A stretch of DNA of 43,702 bases from Methylobacter sp. (GTDB lineage Bacteria; Pseudomonadota; Gammaproteobacteria; Methylococcales; Methylomonadaceae): the NCBI GenBank assembly GCA_030679035.1, contig JAUXTH010000180.1, positions 1-43,702 on the forward strand. Direction: 5' to 3'. A model generated the notes under the pieces. It made no database searches. It saw only the letters and a program-made list of their open reading frames with translations, and was not told the DNA's origin. This document shows, one piece after another, positions 17,305-26,442 of the stretch (positions are counted from its first letter, which is position 1; every line of letters starts with the position of its first letter). The position numbers were made by a program, and so were the translations under genes.

Positions 17305-18735
17305 ATGAATTTTCAACAATTTATTAACATTCTTTGGTCACGCAAATCGGTTGTCCTGTGGGCATTGATGATGACGGCAATCACGACCTTGGTGGTGAGT
17401 CTGTTGTTGTCCAAACAATACCTAGCCACGACTTCAATAGTGGTTGATCAACGCAGTGTCGACCGGGTGACGGGCCTGGCTTTGCCGGTACAGCTGTTGC
17501 CAGGGTATATAGCGACACAGGTTGACGTGATTTCCAGTCATAAGGTGGCGCGTAAAGTGGTGGACAAACTAAAACTCCACGAGATGCCAAAAATGCAGGA
17601 AGACTTTGCAAAATCCGACGGCATTGGCGACATCAGGGACTGGGTTGCGGATTTGTTGCTGAAAAAACTGGAAATCAGGCCTTCACGCGAGAGCAGTGTG
17701 ATGCAGGTTGATTTTACTTTTAACGATCCACAACTTGCCGCGCTTATCGCCAACACCTTTGCCGATGTCTACATTCAAACCAGTACCGAATTGCAGGTTC
17801 AACCGGCCAAGATGAGTGCAGACTGGTTCGATTCGCAAATGGCTACCTTGCGAGAGCGTTTGGAACATGCGCAGTCGGTGTCGTCTACTTATCAACAAGA
17901 ACATGGTATCGTCGCGATTGATGATCGACTTGACCTGGAAAATTCCCGTCTGGCTGAACTATCAAAGCAGTTGGTGGAAGGTCAGGCGCGCACCAGCGAA
18001 TTGCAATCAAGAAAAGATTTGCTGACGAGCACCGTCAAGCAAGGCAGCTCACTTGAGTCGCTACAAGAAGTGTTGAGCAATCCGCTGATTCAATCGCTGA
18101 AGACGGAATTGGCACGAGCAGAAGCTGGTTTTGCCGAATTGTCCAAACGAGTTGATATAAATCATCCGCAATACAAGCAAGCAAAAGCGGAAGTGAACAA
18201 CCTGCAACAGAAAATGCACTCCGAAGTCAATATGGTGTTAAGCAGTATCGCCAGTGGAGCTGCTGCTTCCATACAACGTGACAAGATAGTGGCTAATGCC
18301 TTGGCTGAGCAAAAAGCCAAGGTGCTGGAGTTGAAAAAACAGCATGATGAAATAATGGTGTTTAATCGTGAGGTGGAAAATGCACAGCGGGTCTATGATG
18401 CCGCCATGCAGCGTGCGGTGCAAAGCCGCATGGAAAGCGAAATAAGCCAGACCAATATCGCTGTCCTCAATTACGCCATTCCTCCGCAAAAACCAGCCAA
18501 GCCCAAAGTGTTGTTAAACATGATTCTGTCGTTTTTTCTGGGCGGAATGTTAGGGGTGGGGGCGGCGTTATTGGCAGAATTGATGGATCGTCGAGTGCGC
18601 TCTGCTTTTGATATTTCGGAGGTATTGGATGTTCCTGTTTTTGCTATCGTTTCCGCATCCAAGCAAAAGCAAATACCTTGGCAGTTTAGTCTTGAAAATC
18701 TCCGTGATAAATATAATGAGCGAGGTACCGCATAA
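17305..18735 (+). CDS. epsF: Chain-length determinant protein EpsF (Wzz/GumC family)
   Basis: 476 residues. The N-terminal Wzz helix (about 15-37) is followed by a long periplasmic coiled coil (about 160-370, rich in Glu/Gln/Lys heptads) and a second helix (about 399-422) preceded by the proline-rich PPQKPAKPK motif typical of polysaccharide copolymerases. It sets chain length and links polymerase, kinase and export pore. AAAGGAACACC precedes the ATG. A small hairpin (17240-17262) lies in the gap after epsE. The stop codon is directly followed by the epsG ATG. Confidence 0.93.
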   Translation: MNFQQFINILWSRKSVVLWALMMTAITTLVVSLLLSKQYLATTSIVVDQRSVDRVTGLALPVQLLPGYIATQVDVISSHKVARKVVDKLKLHEMPKMQEDFAKSDGIGDIRDWVADLLLKKLEIRPSRESSVMQVDFTFNDPQLAALIANTFADVYIQTSTELQVQPAKMSADWFDSQMATLRERLEHAQSVSSTYQQEHGIVAIDDRLDLENSRLAELSKQLVEGQARTSELQSRKDLLTSTVKQGSSLESLQEVLSNPLIQSLKTELARAEAGFAELSKRVDINHPQYKQAKAEVNNLQQKMHSEVNMVLSSIASGAAASIQRDKIVANALAEQKAKVLELKKQHDEIMVFNREVENAQRVYDAAMQRAVQSRMESEISQTNIAVLNYAIPPQKPAKPKVLLNMILSFFLGGMLGVGAALLAELMDRRVRSAFDISEVLDVPVFAIVSASKQKQIPWQFSLENLRDKYNERGTA

Positions 18736-19632
18736 ATGCAAACGGCGAAAATTATTTTTAATAACAAAATGATCAACGAAATAACCAAAACAGAAAACAC
18801 TGCTTCCATAGGGACTTCCATGGGGGCTTTATTACTGGATGCGGGGAAAATCAATGCTAATGATGCCGAGCGCATTATCATCTTGCAAAAACAGAAAGGC
18901 ATGCAATTTGGCGATGCAGCGAAGGCGCTGGGGCTGATCAACGATGGCGACATACAAAAAGCCTTGTCGCATCAATTTGATTTTCCATTCCTGACGGCAA
19001 GCGAAGAGCATTTTAGTCGGGAATTGGTTGCAGCGTATCAGCCCTTTAGTGCGCAAGTGGAAGCGCTTCGAGCTGTACGCGGACAATTGATGCTGCGCTG
19101 GTTTATCGATGTCCATAAAACCTTGGCGGTGGTCAGCCCCAGTCGAGGAGAAGGGCGCAGTTATATGGCTGCTAATCTGGCGATTGTTTTTTCCCAGCTT
19201 GGTGAACGCACCCTGTTAATCGATGCTGATCTACGACATTCGCGGCAGCAAGCGTTATTCAAGTTACAAGGCGGCTATGGCTTGTCGGATGTATTGGCAG
19301 GACGCTCCGATCTAACGGCTGTTACACGAATTCCGGCCTTCCGGGATTTATCGATCTTGCCGGCGGGCACAGTGCCGCCTAATCCGGTCGAGTTGCTCAG
19401 TCGAGGTTTAAAAAACTGTCTGCAACAGTTGCAAACCCAATTTGACGTAATTCTGATCGATGCTCCGTCAGCAGAGGAGGGCATAGATGCGCAAATTATC
19501 GCCTCAAATTGTGGCGGTGCCCTGTTAGTGGCGCGGCAAGACAAAACTCGGTTGAATGATTTACAGCATTTAAAAGAAGCTTTGCAAGACACGGGCAGTC
19601 AATGCCTCGGCGTTGTATTAACGGATTTTTAA
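18736..19632 (+). CDS. epsG: EpsG, BY-kinase-like ATPase of the chain-length system
   Basis: 298 residues. Residues about 28-86 resemble the N-terminal domain of type II secretion ATPases (GALLLDAGKI...MQFGDAAKALGLI...HQFDFPFL). The P-loop region reads VVSPSRGEGRSYMAANLA (132-148): the usual GKS/T lysine is arginine, as I recall for the EpsG subgroup. Walker A' is LLIDADLR (160-167), and the second motif DVILIDAPS is present. There is no C-terminal tyrosine cluster. It should act with EpsF to control polymer length. It starts immediately after epsF; an ATG at 18772 is an alternative. Confidence 0.88.
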   Translation: MQTAKIIFNNKMINEITKTENTASIGTSMGALLLDAGKINANDAERIIILQKQKGMQFGDAAKALGLINDGDIQKALSHQFDFPFLTASEEHFSRELVAAYQPFSAQVEALRAVRGQLMLRWFIDVHKTLAVVSPSRGEGRSYMAANLAIVFSQLGERTLLIDADLRHSRQQALFKLQGGYGLSDVLAGRSDLTAVTRIPAFRDLSILPAGTVPPNPVELLSRGLKNCLQQLQTQFDVILIDAPSAEEGIDAQIIASNCGGALLVARQDKTRLNDLQHLKEALQDTGSQCLGVVLTDF

Positions 19633-19739
19633 ATATTAAAAATTAAAACTAAATTGCTTAATTACAGAAAACAAACTATATTAACATTTCATAATAACGT
19701 TATGTTTTTATTAAAGTTAATAGATTAAAGTCATTGCTT

Positions 19740-20978
19740 ATGAAATTTAGCAAAAATAATGCGACGAAAAACCGGTACTTATTGTCGTGTTTCCTGTTCC
19801 TTATAGGGGGGCTGCCAAGTAAAAGCTATGCCGTAGCATCGCCAGACGATACTATCAAGCCTTACGTTGCCTCCAGCTTGCTATACGACAGCAACTTTTT
19901 GCGATTATCTGACAGCGTCGATTCTGTTGCGGTTACCGGTAAAAGCGATAAAAGCGAATTTCTTAAACAAGTCGCAGCCGGGTTGGATATGGACTGGACA
20001 ATCAGCAGGCAGCATATTATCGTTAAAGCTAATGTTAACCAGAACTGGTTTCAAAACTTCAGCACTTTGGATTACACTGGCTGGGACACACAGGCCCAAT
20101 GGAACTGGCATGTCAGGAACGATCTGGATGGCGAAATCGGGTACACCAACACTCAAGTATTGGGTAGTTTTGTTCAGTTGAATAGTCTGGTAGGCAACTT
20201 GCAAAATAACCAACGTTCTTTTGCCAACGCCGGTTACCTGTTTCATCCTAACGGTAAAGTCAAGCTTGGCGTGTTTAGAGTAGAGAGACAGTTTGATGAA
20301 AATAGTCGGCAATTCAGCAACAACATTGAAGACAATGCCGAATTCAACTTGCAATACCTAAGCCCTACTGGCAGCATTTTTGGAGTGCGGGTGCTTGCAA
20401 CTGATGGTCAATATCCAAAACGCCAATTAACCGCTAACAGCACCCAGGATAACGCGTACACGCGAATGAATTATGCGGCGACTTGGGATTGGCAGGCCAG
20501 CAGTAAAACGCGTATTGATGGGCATGTCGGCTACACACAGCAAGACTATGCGAATTTCAGCGCCAGCAATTTTTCCGACATAATCGCACGTCTTAATCTA
20601 AAGTGGCAAGCCAGCGACAAAACATCGCTAGAGCTGTCCACAAGACGTGAAATCGCCCAAGCCGACAACCGGTTTGCCAGTTTTGTCCTAACCCAGGGGG
20701 TATGGTTTAGCCTCGCTTGGCAGTCCTCCCCCAAAATTGGCCTGACTTTGCCCATGTCCTACCAACAGCAACAATATTTGGGCGGCACTGGCAGCAATAC
20801 TGTTGGTTCTGAACAACAAAAAGACAATGTCGGCAGCATTGGCCTTAATGTGATGTACCACCCATTGGACAGCATCAGCATCGGCCCAGTGCTGAATTAC
20901 GAAAAGCGTGATTCCAATAACCCTGTTGCATCCTACGAAACCAAATCGGCTGGGGTTAATTTACAGGCGGCTTTTTGA
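19740..20978 (+). CDS. epsL: Exopolysaccharide operon barrel protein EpsL
   Basis: 412 residues. A signal peptide (LLSCFLFLIGGLPSKSYA) is followed by many amphipathic beta strands ending in the aromatic-terminal YETKSAGVNLQAAF, as expected for an outer-membrane beta barrel of the EpsL family found in methanolan-type operons. It probably helps export or modify the polymer at the outer membrane. ATG at 19740 is preferred; a TTG at 19734 is in frame. A 107-base AT-rich gap with a weak hairpin plus T-run (19690-19710) separates it from epsG, so it may be separately regulated. A degenerate second copy of its 3' end lies at 21690-21804. Confidence 0.85.
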   Translation: MKFSKNNATKNRYLLSCFLFLIGGLPSKSYAVASPDDTIKPYVASSLLYDSNFLRLSDSVDSVAVTGKSDKSEFLKQVAAGLDMDWTISRQHIIVKANVNQNWFQNFSTLDYTGWDTQAQWNWHVRNDLDGEIGYTNTQVLGSFVQLNSLVGNLQNNQRSFANAGYLFHPNGKVKLGVFRVERQFDENSRQFSNNIEDNAEFNLQYLSPTGSIFGVRVLATDGQYPKRQLTANSTQDNAYTRMNYAATWDWQASSKTRIDGHVGYTQQDYANFSASNFSDIIARLNLKWQASDKTSLELSTRREIAQADNRFASFVLTQGVWFSLAWQSSPKIGLTLPMSYQQQQYLGGTGSNTVGSEQQKDNVGSIGLNVMYHPLDSISIGPVLNYEKRDSNNPVASYETKSAGVNLQAAF

Positions 20979-20986
20979 ATAACGCT

Positions 20987-21017
20987 GCCTCGGAGCGCAT
21001 AAACACGCTCTGTAGGC
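20987..21017 (+). terminator. Hairpin downstream of epsL
   Basis: GCCT (20987-20990) with AGGC (21014-21017) and GAGCG (20993-20997) with CGCTC (21006-21010) form a two-part stem just after the epsL stop. An AT-rich tract follows but not a clean T-run, so it is a possible terminator only. Confidence 0.45.
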
Positions 21018-21062
21018 CGTTAATAAAAATATTATCAAAACAGAAAATCTTAAGGAAGAGAT

Positions 21063-21143
21063 ATGATCCGTAAAATACGTTTCAGCACCGTGTATTTCAA
21101 GGTTGGGAAGCCTAGAAAGTACAGAATTACTCCCTCTCACTAA
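21063..21143 (+). CDS. 26-codon open frame with strong ribosome site
   Basis: An ATG at 21063 is preceded by AAGGAAGAG (21052-21060). The peptide is basic (MIRKIRFSTVYFKVGKPRKY...) and ends at TAA 21141. It is either a small peptide or the surviving start of a truncated gene in this decayed region. I do not recognise it. Confidence 0.3.
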   Translation: MIRKIRFSTVYFKVGKPRKYRITPSH

Positions 21144-21302
21144 AAAGCAATCAAGTCTTGGTGCTGTAAGCCCGGCTAAATCACTAGATTTGATCGTTTT
21201 TTAATAATTAGACGTTTTCTCGCTTAGGTGAGACTAAAAGACGTAAATCATTTCTTCTTGCCAACTTATTCCTGCCTCCCCTTGATGAATAGGCTTATCA
21301 GG

Positions 21303-21584
21303 GCTTGATCCTGTCTTTGTGAGACAGAGGTCGAGGAGTCTCCTGAAGCAATAGTGCATGTATTTTACGAAGCATTTTTTGCGTAGTGAAAATGCAGGCA
21401 ATTTCCAAAATTGCGTCGAGTCATTGAGTATTCAGTTTTATGGCCTCTGTTGGCTATAAAATTAGGGAAGCGGGACTATTGGGGGCACCGTTGTCAGTAG
21501 TCTGTCGCATGATTTTTGCCGCTTGGGGCAGGGATGCTAAAAACAAGCTTTTACAAAAATATCGTCTCCCAAGAAATCACTTAG
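21303..21584. repeat. Degenerate long direct repeat, copy 1
   Basis: About 280 bases resemble 34141-34431 in the same orientation. Shared blocks include GAGACAGA-GTCGAG, ATAGTGC-TGT-TTTT-ACGAAGC, GAAAATGCAGGC, CGTCGAGTCATTG and CAAAAATA-CG-CTCCC, in the same order with similar spacing; by eye about two-thirds of bases match. No frame is conserved between copies, so it is probably non-coding. It lies between epsL and the epsL remnant. Confidence 0.7.
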
Positions 21585-21689
21585 AAAGAACCCAGTGATG
21601 CAAGGCATTTAGCTTAATAGCGAGGTCGCCTGATAGGTAATCGCACTTATTGATTGAAGAAATTAAATTCTCTATTCTAAAGCCACTTG

Positions 21690-21804
21690 ATATTACCTAT
21701 TACAGACAGTATCAGTCCTGATGAACTATGAAAAACGCGATTCTAACGACGGTTAAAGTCTTACGAAACTCAATCGGCTGGCGTTAATTTACAGGCGGCT
21801 TTTT
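21690..21804 (+). pseudogene. Remnant of a second epsL 3' end
   Basis: This stretch aligns with the last 125 or so bases of the intact epsL (ends at 20978). Shared parts are CAGACAGTATCAG/CAGCATCAGCAT, GAA-TA-GAAAA-CG-GATTC and the nearly identical end CAATCGGCTGG-GTTAATTTACAGGCGGCTTTTTGA. Small deletions break the frame. It is a decayed duplicate or the trace of recombination with another epsL-like gene. Confidence 0.75.
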
Positions 21805-21863
21805 GAATGAGTGATGGAAGTGAGCGGCATCATGTTCAAAACAAAAGAAGGGAAGAAGTGGAT

Positions 21864-22031
21864 ATGATTTTTTTAAACTCACAGCTAACTAGTAAATCTA
21901 ATCGCACCGCTCAGTTATTCGCTGTCATAGGCTTGACAGAGATGACGATGGATGGAGTCTTGTTTTGCACCGCAGGCATTTCGGCGGAGGTAAATGCTAC
22001 TCAATGCTTTCAAGTAAATTTAACCAGATAG
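21864..22031 (+). CDS. Short secreted-type open frame, possibly a gene fragment
   Basis: A 55-residue frame from the ATG at 21864 after GGAAGAAGTGG. It has a basic N-terminus (SKSNRTAQ) and a hydrophobic stretch ending in a signal-peptidase-like site (LFCTAGISAEVNA). It stops soon after. An overlapping frame from 22005 begins with a lipoprotein-like hydrophobic run rich in cysteine. Both look like the preserved signal sequences of lost genes. The rest of 21805-22266 shows nothing else I can name. Confidence 0.28.
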   Translation: MIFLNSQLTSKSNRTAQLFAVIGLTEMTMDGVLFCTAGISAEVNATQCFQVNLTR

Positions 22032-22266
22032 CTTTATTATGCTGTGGATGTTTAGTCTGTTCGGTGTCATCACCGGGATCGGAGGCTGATATGTCATTCA
22101 TTATCTCAATTTACAAAATATCCTGCTCGCAGGATCTACTAGACGTAAGGAGCTGGAAGTGGACAAACCAGACAGGAATATCCAGCTTATTTTATTCGTA
22201 TAGCTTGATAACGAGTTTTGTTATTAGCTTAAAAATTTTGCAACTACTATCATTTTTAAAGCTTGC

Positions 22267-23868
22267 ATGAAAACTACTTCTCCAGATATTACTAAGCAAA
22301 GCGTAAGTGCCGTAAAGTGGAGCGCACTTGGAAGCATAGCCCAATATGGTTTATCGTTAGGTGCGCAAATCGTGCTGGCTCGAATTTTGGGACCTGAGAA
22401 CTACGGATTGTTTGCTATGGGGACTATAGTACTTACGTTCAGTAATTTTTTTTCTAATTTTGGATTTGCTTGGGGATTAATTCAAGCACAGGACTTAGTT
22501 GAAGAGGATATTCGTTTTGTATTTACGTGGCAACTTATTGCTGGCGTTATGGTTGCGCTCGGACTCTATTTGCTCTCCCCCTTTGTTGCCAACTATTTTA
22601 AAGAGCCTCAAGTTGCTGCTATTGTTCGCTGGCTAAGCCTGGCGTGTATATTTAGTGCCATTACGGCACCTGCCAGCAATCTGCTCAGACGAAATCTCGA
22701 TTTCCGCTGGATTAATATCATTCAAATTACAAGTTATAGCATTGGCTATCTTGGCATTGGTATTCCGCTTGCTTATCAAGGTGCTGGCGTCTGGTCTCTT
22801 GTCGCAGCTTGGCTTACGCAGTCTTTTAGCATGATGGTAATGACCTTTAGTCGGCATCCCCATGCCATAAAGCCTTTATTTTGGTATAGCGGGTCTAAAG
22901 TCATGTCAGAGGTTGGTATAACGGTATTTGTAACAAATCTCTGCAATTGGTTACTCAATAATATGGATCGTATTTTTTTAGGCCGTTTTCTTGATTCTCA
23001 TGCAGTTGGGCTTTATACGGTAGGCTACAATCTTTCTAATACGCCAAATAATCTGTTTATTGGCGCATTGCAACCTGCCTTTCTTACTGCGGGTTCCCGT
23101 CTTCAATCGGAGCCAGATCGTTTGCGTCGAGCTTATCTTCCGGTCATTGCGTCGGTGTGGATACTTATTGCTCCTCTCTTTGTTTTTTTCGCAATGATTT
23201 CCCAGAATTTAGTTGGTTTTTTATATGGGCCGGCATGGGAGTCCTCGGCCAGGGTATTGGCTATTTTAGCCCTATCTATGCCCGCCTATATTACCTGGGC
23301 TATGTCTACGCCTGTTTTGTGGAATACCGGGAAGAAACATTTTGAGAGCTTATTGCAATTGCCGATCTTGGCAATAGCTGGGTATGCCTTCTACAGCTTT
23401 GCGGGCAAGGGAATTGTGATTGTTACGTTAATAGCCGCTGGCCTCCTTTTCACCAGATCTATTGTGATCACTACCGCAGCCTGCCGGCAGGTAAATGTTT
23501 CCGCTCTAGACTTATTGCCTTTTGCTGTTCGCGGGATTGTCATGATGGGACTTGCCGCAGCCGGTACTTTTAGTGGTATTAAACTGGGTGTGCTAGTTAA
23601 TATTTATATCGACACTAAATTTAATATGATTGCGCCTACTTTTGCCGGCATCAATATTAACTTTATCCCTGTCACTCCCTATTTACTTCCACTTCTTGGA
23701 GGTGTTTTTTTTGGAGGCATTATTTTATTAGCGGCCATATTTGTTTCCCCCCGTTTGCTTGGTGATGAGGTGATAGATATGTTGGGTCGGTTTAGTCCGA
23801 GATTACATCAAGCACTAAGTGAGAACACCAAATCCGGCTCAAAACAATTAGCGGCGGTAGGGAAATGA
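22267..23868 (+). CDS. wzx: Wzx-type polysaccharide flippase
   Basis: 533 residues with about twelve to fourteen hydrophobic helices. The N-terminal block SAVKWSALGSIAQYGLSLGAQIVLARILGPENYGLFAMG is typical of the WzxC-like polysaccharide transporters of the MOP superfamily, which flip undecaprenyl-diphosphate-linked repeat units across the inner membrane. The middle loop NNMDRIFLGRFLDSHAVGLYTVGYNL is also conserved. It overlaps the following polymerase gene by four bases. Codon usage and AT content are higher than in the sqr-RND region, which is common for polysaccharide clusters. Confidence 0.9.
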   Translation: MKTTSPDITKQSVSAVKWSALGSIAQYGLSLGAQIVLARILGPENYGLFAMGTIVLTFSNFFSNFGFAWGLIQAQDLVEEDIRFVFTWQLIAGVMVALGLYLLSPFVANYFKEPQVAAIVRWLSLACIFSAITAPASNLLRRNLDFRWINIIQITSYSIGYLGIGIPLAYQGAGVWSLVAAWLTQSFSMMVMTFSRHPHAIKPLFWYSGSKVMSEVGITVFVTNLCNWLLNNMDRIFLGRFLDSHAVGLYTVGYNLSNTPNNLFIGALQPAFLTAGSRLQSEPDRLRRAYLPVIASVWILIAPLFVFFAMISQNLVGFLYGPAWESSARVLAILALSMPAYITWAMSTPVLWNTGKKHFESLLQLPILAIAGYAFYSFAGKGIVIVTLIAAGLLFTRSIVITTAACRQVNVSALDLLPFAVRGIVMMGLAAAGTFSGIKLGVLVNIYIDTKFNMIAPTFAGININFIPVTPYLLPLLGGVFFGGIILLAAIFVSPRLLGDEVIDMLGRFSPRLHQALSENTKSGSKQLAAVGK

Positions 23869-25313
23869 TTGAATTTTTGATAGCTCCAGTATTGTTCTTA
23901 GCAGCATTTTTGGCTGCCATTGGTGCAACATTCTGTTTGATGGGACTTATGCGTGTGTTTCGTAGCAAGGAAGGATTCTTGCCGTACATTTTTTATACAT
24001 CGACTTTTATAAATACACTGATGATAATAAATCAAGGGCGGAATCTGTTTGTTTTAACCGAGCCTGAGGATATCAGTTTAGAACCTTCATCCTATGTTAT
24101 ATGGATCGCTCGAATCAACACGGCGCTTGTTCTTTTTTCAGCCTGTCAGCGTATAGCCAAACGATTAACACATTACGGGAGCACACCCAAGACACCAACC
24201 TTACTGATTATCGCGTTCTTATTTTTCTTCTTTACCAACGTGTTCACCGCCGCATTTTTTAGTGCTCATCCGTCGTTTGAACACGAATACGTATATTTAG
24301 TCTTAGTGGGTACGGCCTCTCTATTGTTCGTTCAAGGGGAAGAAGAAACAGCTATCAGTATGGCTCGTAACGCCTACTTTATTTTTCTGGTAATCAGTGC
24401 AGGGTTTATATTTTGGAAACCTGAACTAGTAATTGACAACGATTATCTTGAGGGACTTATTCCAGGATTAACTTACCGTTATGCTGGATTGACTTCTCAT
24501 CCTAACTCTTTAGGTCTAATTACCACTTTATTTTTATTATGCTTGTGGAATAAACCATTTTCCAGTCGATGGATCAATGTTTTGGCTTGGACAATCGGCT
24601 ATTCGAGCCTAGTGTTAGCCCAATCAAAAACTTGCTGGATTAGTTTTATGGTGTGCATGTCCTGTTTAGGATATTTCAAATATGGTGCCCTTTTAAAACA
24701 GCGCTTTTTCGATTTTAAGAGTCCTATTTTACCGGCGATTTGTATCCTTATGGCAATGATAACAGGCATCATTATGTCGGGTGTGGCTATGCTTGGCGAT
24801 ATAGGGGATAAAGTTAATTCGTTTTTTTCTACACGTGTAGGCGCCGATCTAATGACAATGACAGGTCGAACCATGATCTGGGAAATTGCGTTAAATGAAT
24901 GGCACAACAGCCCCCTTTTTGGATATGGATTAACCATTTGGGATGCAGCGCATCGAGCAAAGATTGGCATGGGTTTCGCAGTTAGTGCGCATAGTCAGTT
25001 TTATCAAACGCTTGCTAGTGCGGGGATTGTGGGTGTAACGGGCTTATTAATCTATGTGACGACGTTATTCTGGTTCACTTTGAAAACTGCCAGATCGAGT
25101 CAAGGATTAACGATTGCCATTTTCTTGATGCTTTTCTTTCGATCAATTAGTGAAGTTTCGATAGACGTCACTGGTTATTTTAATCTTGAGGGACTCGCCC
25201 ATGTGCTGCTCTTGATGATTGTTGCCGCTCAATTCAAATCCGATAGTATAAGAAAACCTAAGGATTCACCAATGAAACACCACGTATTTGTTTCCTTTAG
25301 AGGTATTAACTGA
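23865..25313 (+). CDS. Wzy-type polymerase / O-antigen-ligase-family protein
   Basis: 482 residues with roughly ten to twelve membrane helices. The Wzy_C segment is visible: MTGRTMIWEIALNEWHNSPLFGYGL, followed by AHSQFYQTLASAGIVGVTGLL. In Wzx/Wzy systems this protein polymerises lipid-linked repeat units in the periplasm. Its ATG overlaps the wzx stop (ATGA), and its stop overlaps the next start (TGATG). Polymerase rather than ligase is favoured because an exopolysaccharide system with Wzx, EpsE and EpsF surrounds it. Confidence 0.85.
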   Translation: MIEFLIAPVLFLAAFLAAIGATFCLMGLMRVFRSKEGFLPYIFYTSTFINTLMIINQGRNLFVLTEPEDISLEPSSYVIWIARINTALVLFSACQRIAKRLTHYGSTPKTPTLLIIAFLFFFFTNVFTAAFFSAHPSFEHEYVYLVLVGTASLLFVQGEEETAISMARNAYFIFLVISAGFIFWKPELVIDNDYLEGLIPGLTYRYAGLTSHPNSLGLITTLFLLCLWNKPFSSRWINVLAWTIGYSSLVLAQSKTCWISFMVCMSCLGYFKYGALLKQRFFDFKSPILPAICILMAMITGIIMSGVAMLGDIGDKVNSFFSTRVGADLMTMTGRTMIWEIALNEWHNSPLFGYGLTIWDAAHRAKIGMGFAVSAHSQFYQTLASAGIVGVTGLLIYVTTLFWFTLKTARSSQGLTIAIFLMLFFRSISEVSIDVTGYFNLEGLAHVLLLMIVAAQFKSDSIRKPKDSPMKHHVFVSFRGIN

Positions 25314-26257
25314 TGCTTTGCTCAATAATTATTCCCTTGTACAACAATGCAGGTTTTATTACCACAGCCATTCAATCCGTACGCAACCAAAGTCATCAGA
25401 ATTTCGAAGTGATAGTTGTTGACGATGGATCTATTGATGATGGCGCTTCCCAAGTCCGAGCCATTCATGATCACCGTATTAAGCTGATTCAACAACCCAA
25501 CAGAGGCGTTTCGTGTGCGAGAAATCAGGGTATTGAGCTAGCAAAAGGGGATGTCGTATGTTTTCTGGATGCGGATGACTGGTACTTGCCCACGTACCTT
25601 GAAACAATAGTTTCAATGGCAGTGCGTTATCCAGAAATAGAATTTTTTGCCACCTCCTTTAAAAGCGTTAGCAACCTGAATAAATCAAACATGTCCTGGG
25701 ATCCAGGCGATACCAGTACTGTCGAGTTAGTTGACGATCTTTTTTACCGTTGGCGATTTGCCCCATTCTTTTTTACTGGTTCAGTCGCTATTAGACGGTC
25801 GCATTTGACTCAATTCAAACCTTATTTCCCGCCAGGTGAGCAATTGGGGGAAGATCAGGATCTATGGTTTAGATTAGCTGAGAAGTCTTGTCTTGCATAC
25901 TGTCCAGCGCAGCTCGTAGGTTATAGAAAGGATGTGGATAGTAGTCTTTGTACAAACTATGATCCACGTTTATTAATGCCGGCCTATATCCGCCTTGAAC
26001 AACGAGTGCTTGATCGACAATTGCCGGACAATCTTCGAAGTTCCGCCCTTAGATTAGTTAACGAGAATAAGATTTCGATAGTGCGTACTACATTAATGGA
26101 TGGACGACGATACGCGGCTATTAAACAACTACTAAATACATGGCGTGGAATGGTCTCAAAAAGGTGGTGGATTAGTTTAATGATGTGCCTGGCTTGTTCT
26201 TCAGCTGTTGTAAGTCGTTGGGAACATTGGCGGCGGCAACGCATTCGGACTTGGTGA
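25313..26257 (+). CDS. Glycosyltransferase family 2
   Basis: 314 residues with a GT-A fold at the N-terminus: CSIIIPLYNNAGFI, VIVVDDGSIDDG (about 33-44), NRGVSCARNQGIELAKGDVVCFLDADDW with the DxD-like metal motif (about 84-86), and GEDQDLWFRL as candidate catalytic-base region. It transfers a sugar from a nucleotide donor onto the lipid-linked repeat unit in the cytoplasm. It overlaps the polymerase gene by one base. After its stop, a 185-base AT-rich gap may carry an internal promoter for the next gene. Confidence 0.88.
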   Translation: MLCSIIIPLYNNAGFITTAIQSVRNQSHQNFEVIVVDDGSIDDGASQVRAIHDHRIKLIQQPNRGVSCARNQGIELAKGDVVCFLDADDWYLPTYLETIVSMAVRYPEIEFFATSFKSVSNLNKSNMSWDPGDTSTVELVDDLFYRWRFAPFFFTGSVAIRRSHLTQFKPYFPPGEQLGEDQDLWFRLAEKSCLAYCPAQLVGYRKDVDSSLCTNYDPRLLMPAYIRLEQRVLDRQLPDNLRSSALRLVNENKISIVRTTLMDGRRYAAIKQLLNTWRGMVSKRWWISLMMCLACSSAVVSRWEHWRRQRIRTW

Positions 26258-26442
26258 AACTTCTATCTGCGAATCACTTAGGTTATTTCGGTTAAAACGT
26301 CCCAAGCATGGATCAAAGAATATTATGGTATTTTTGAATAAATAATCGTTTTATATTTATTAATAATAGTATTTTAATATAAACGAATGTTAGTTATTTG
26401 GCATTATTATGCTTTAAGGTTGAATTAATAGGGGGTTACATT

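Noticed and set aside
21965-22270. A 101-codon frame before wzx
   Set aside because: Composition changes after the first 30 codons and it overlaps the wzx start; at most its start is a gene remnant.
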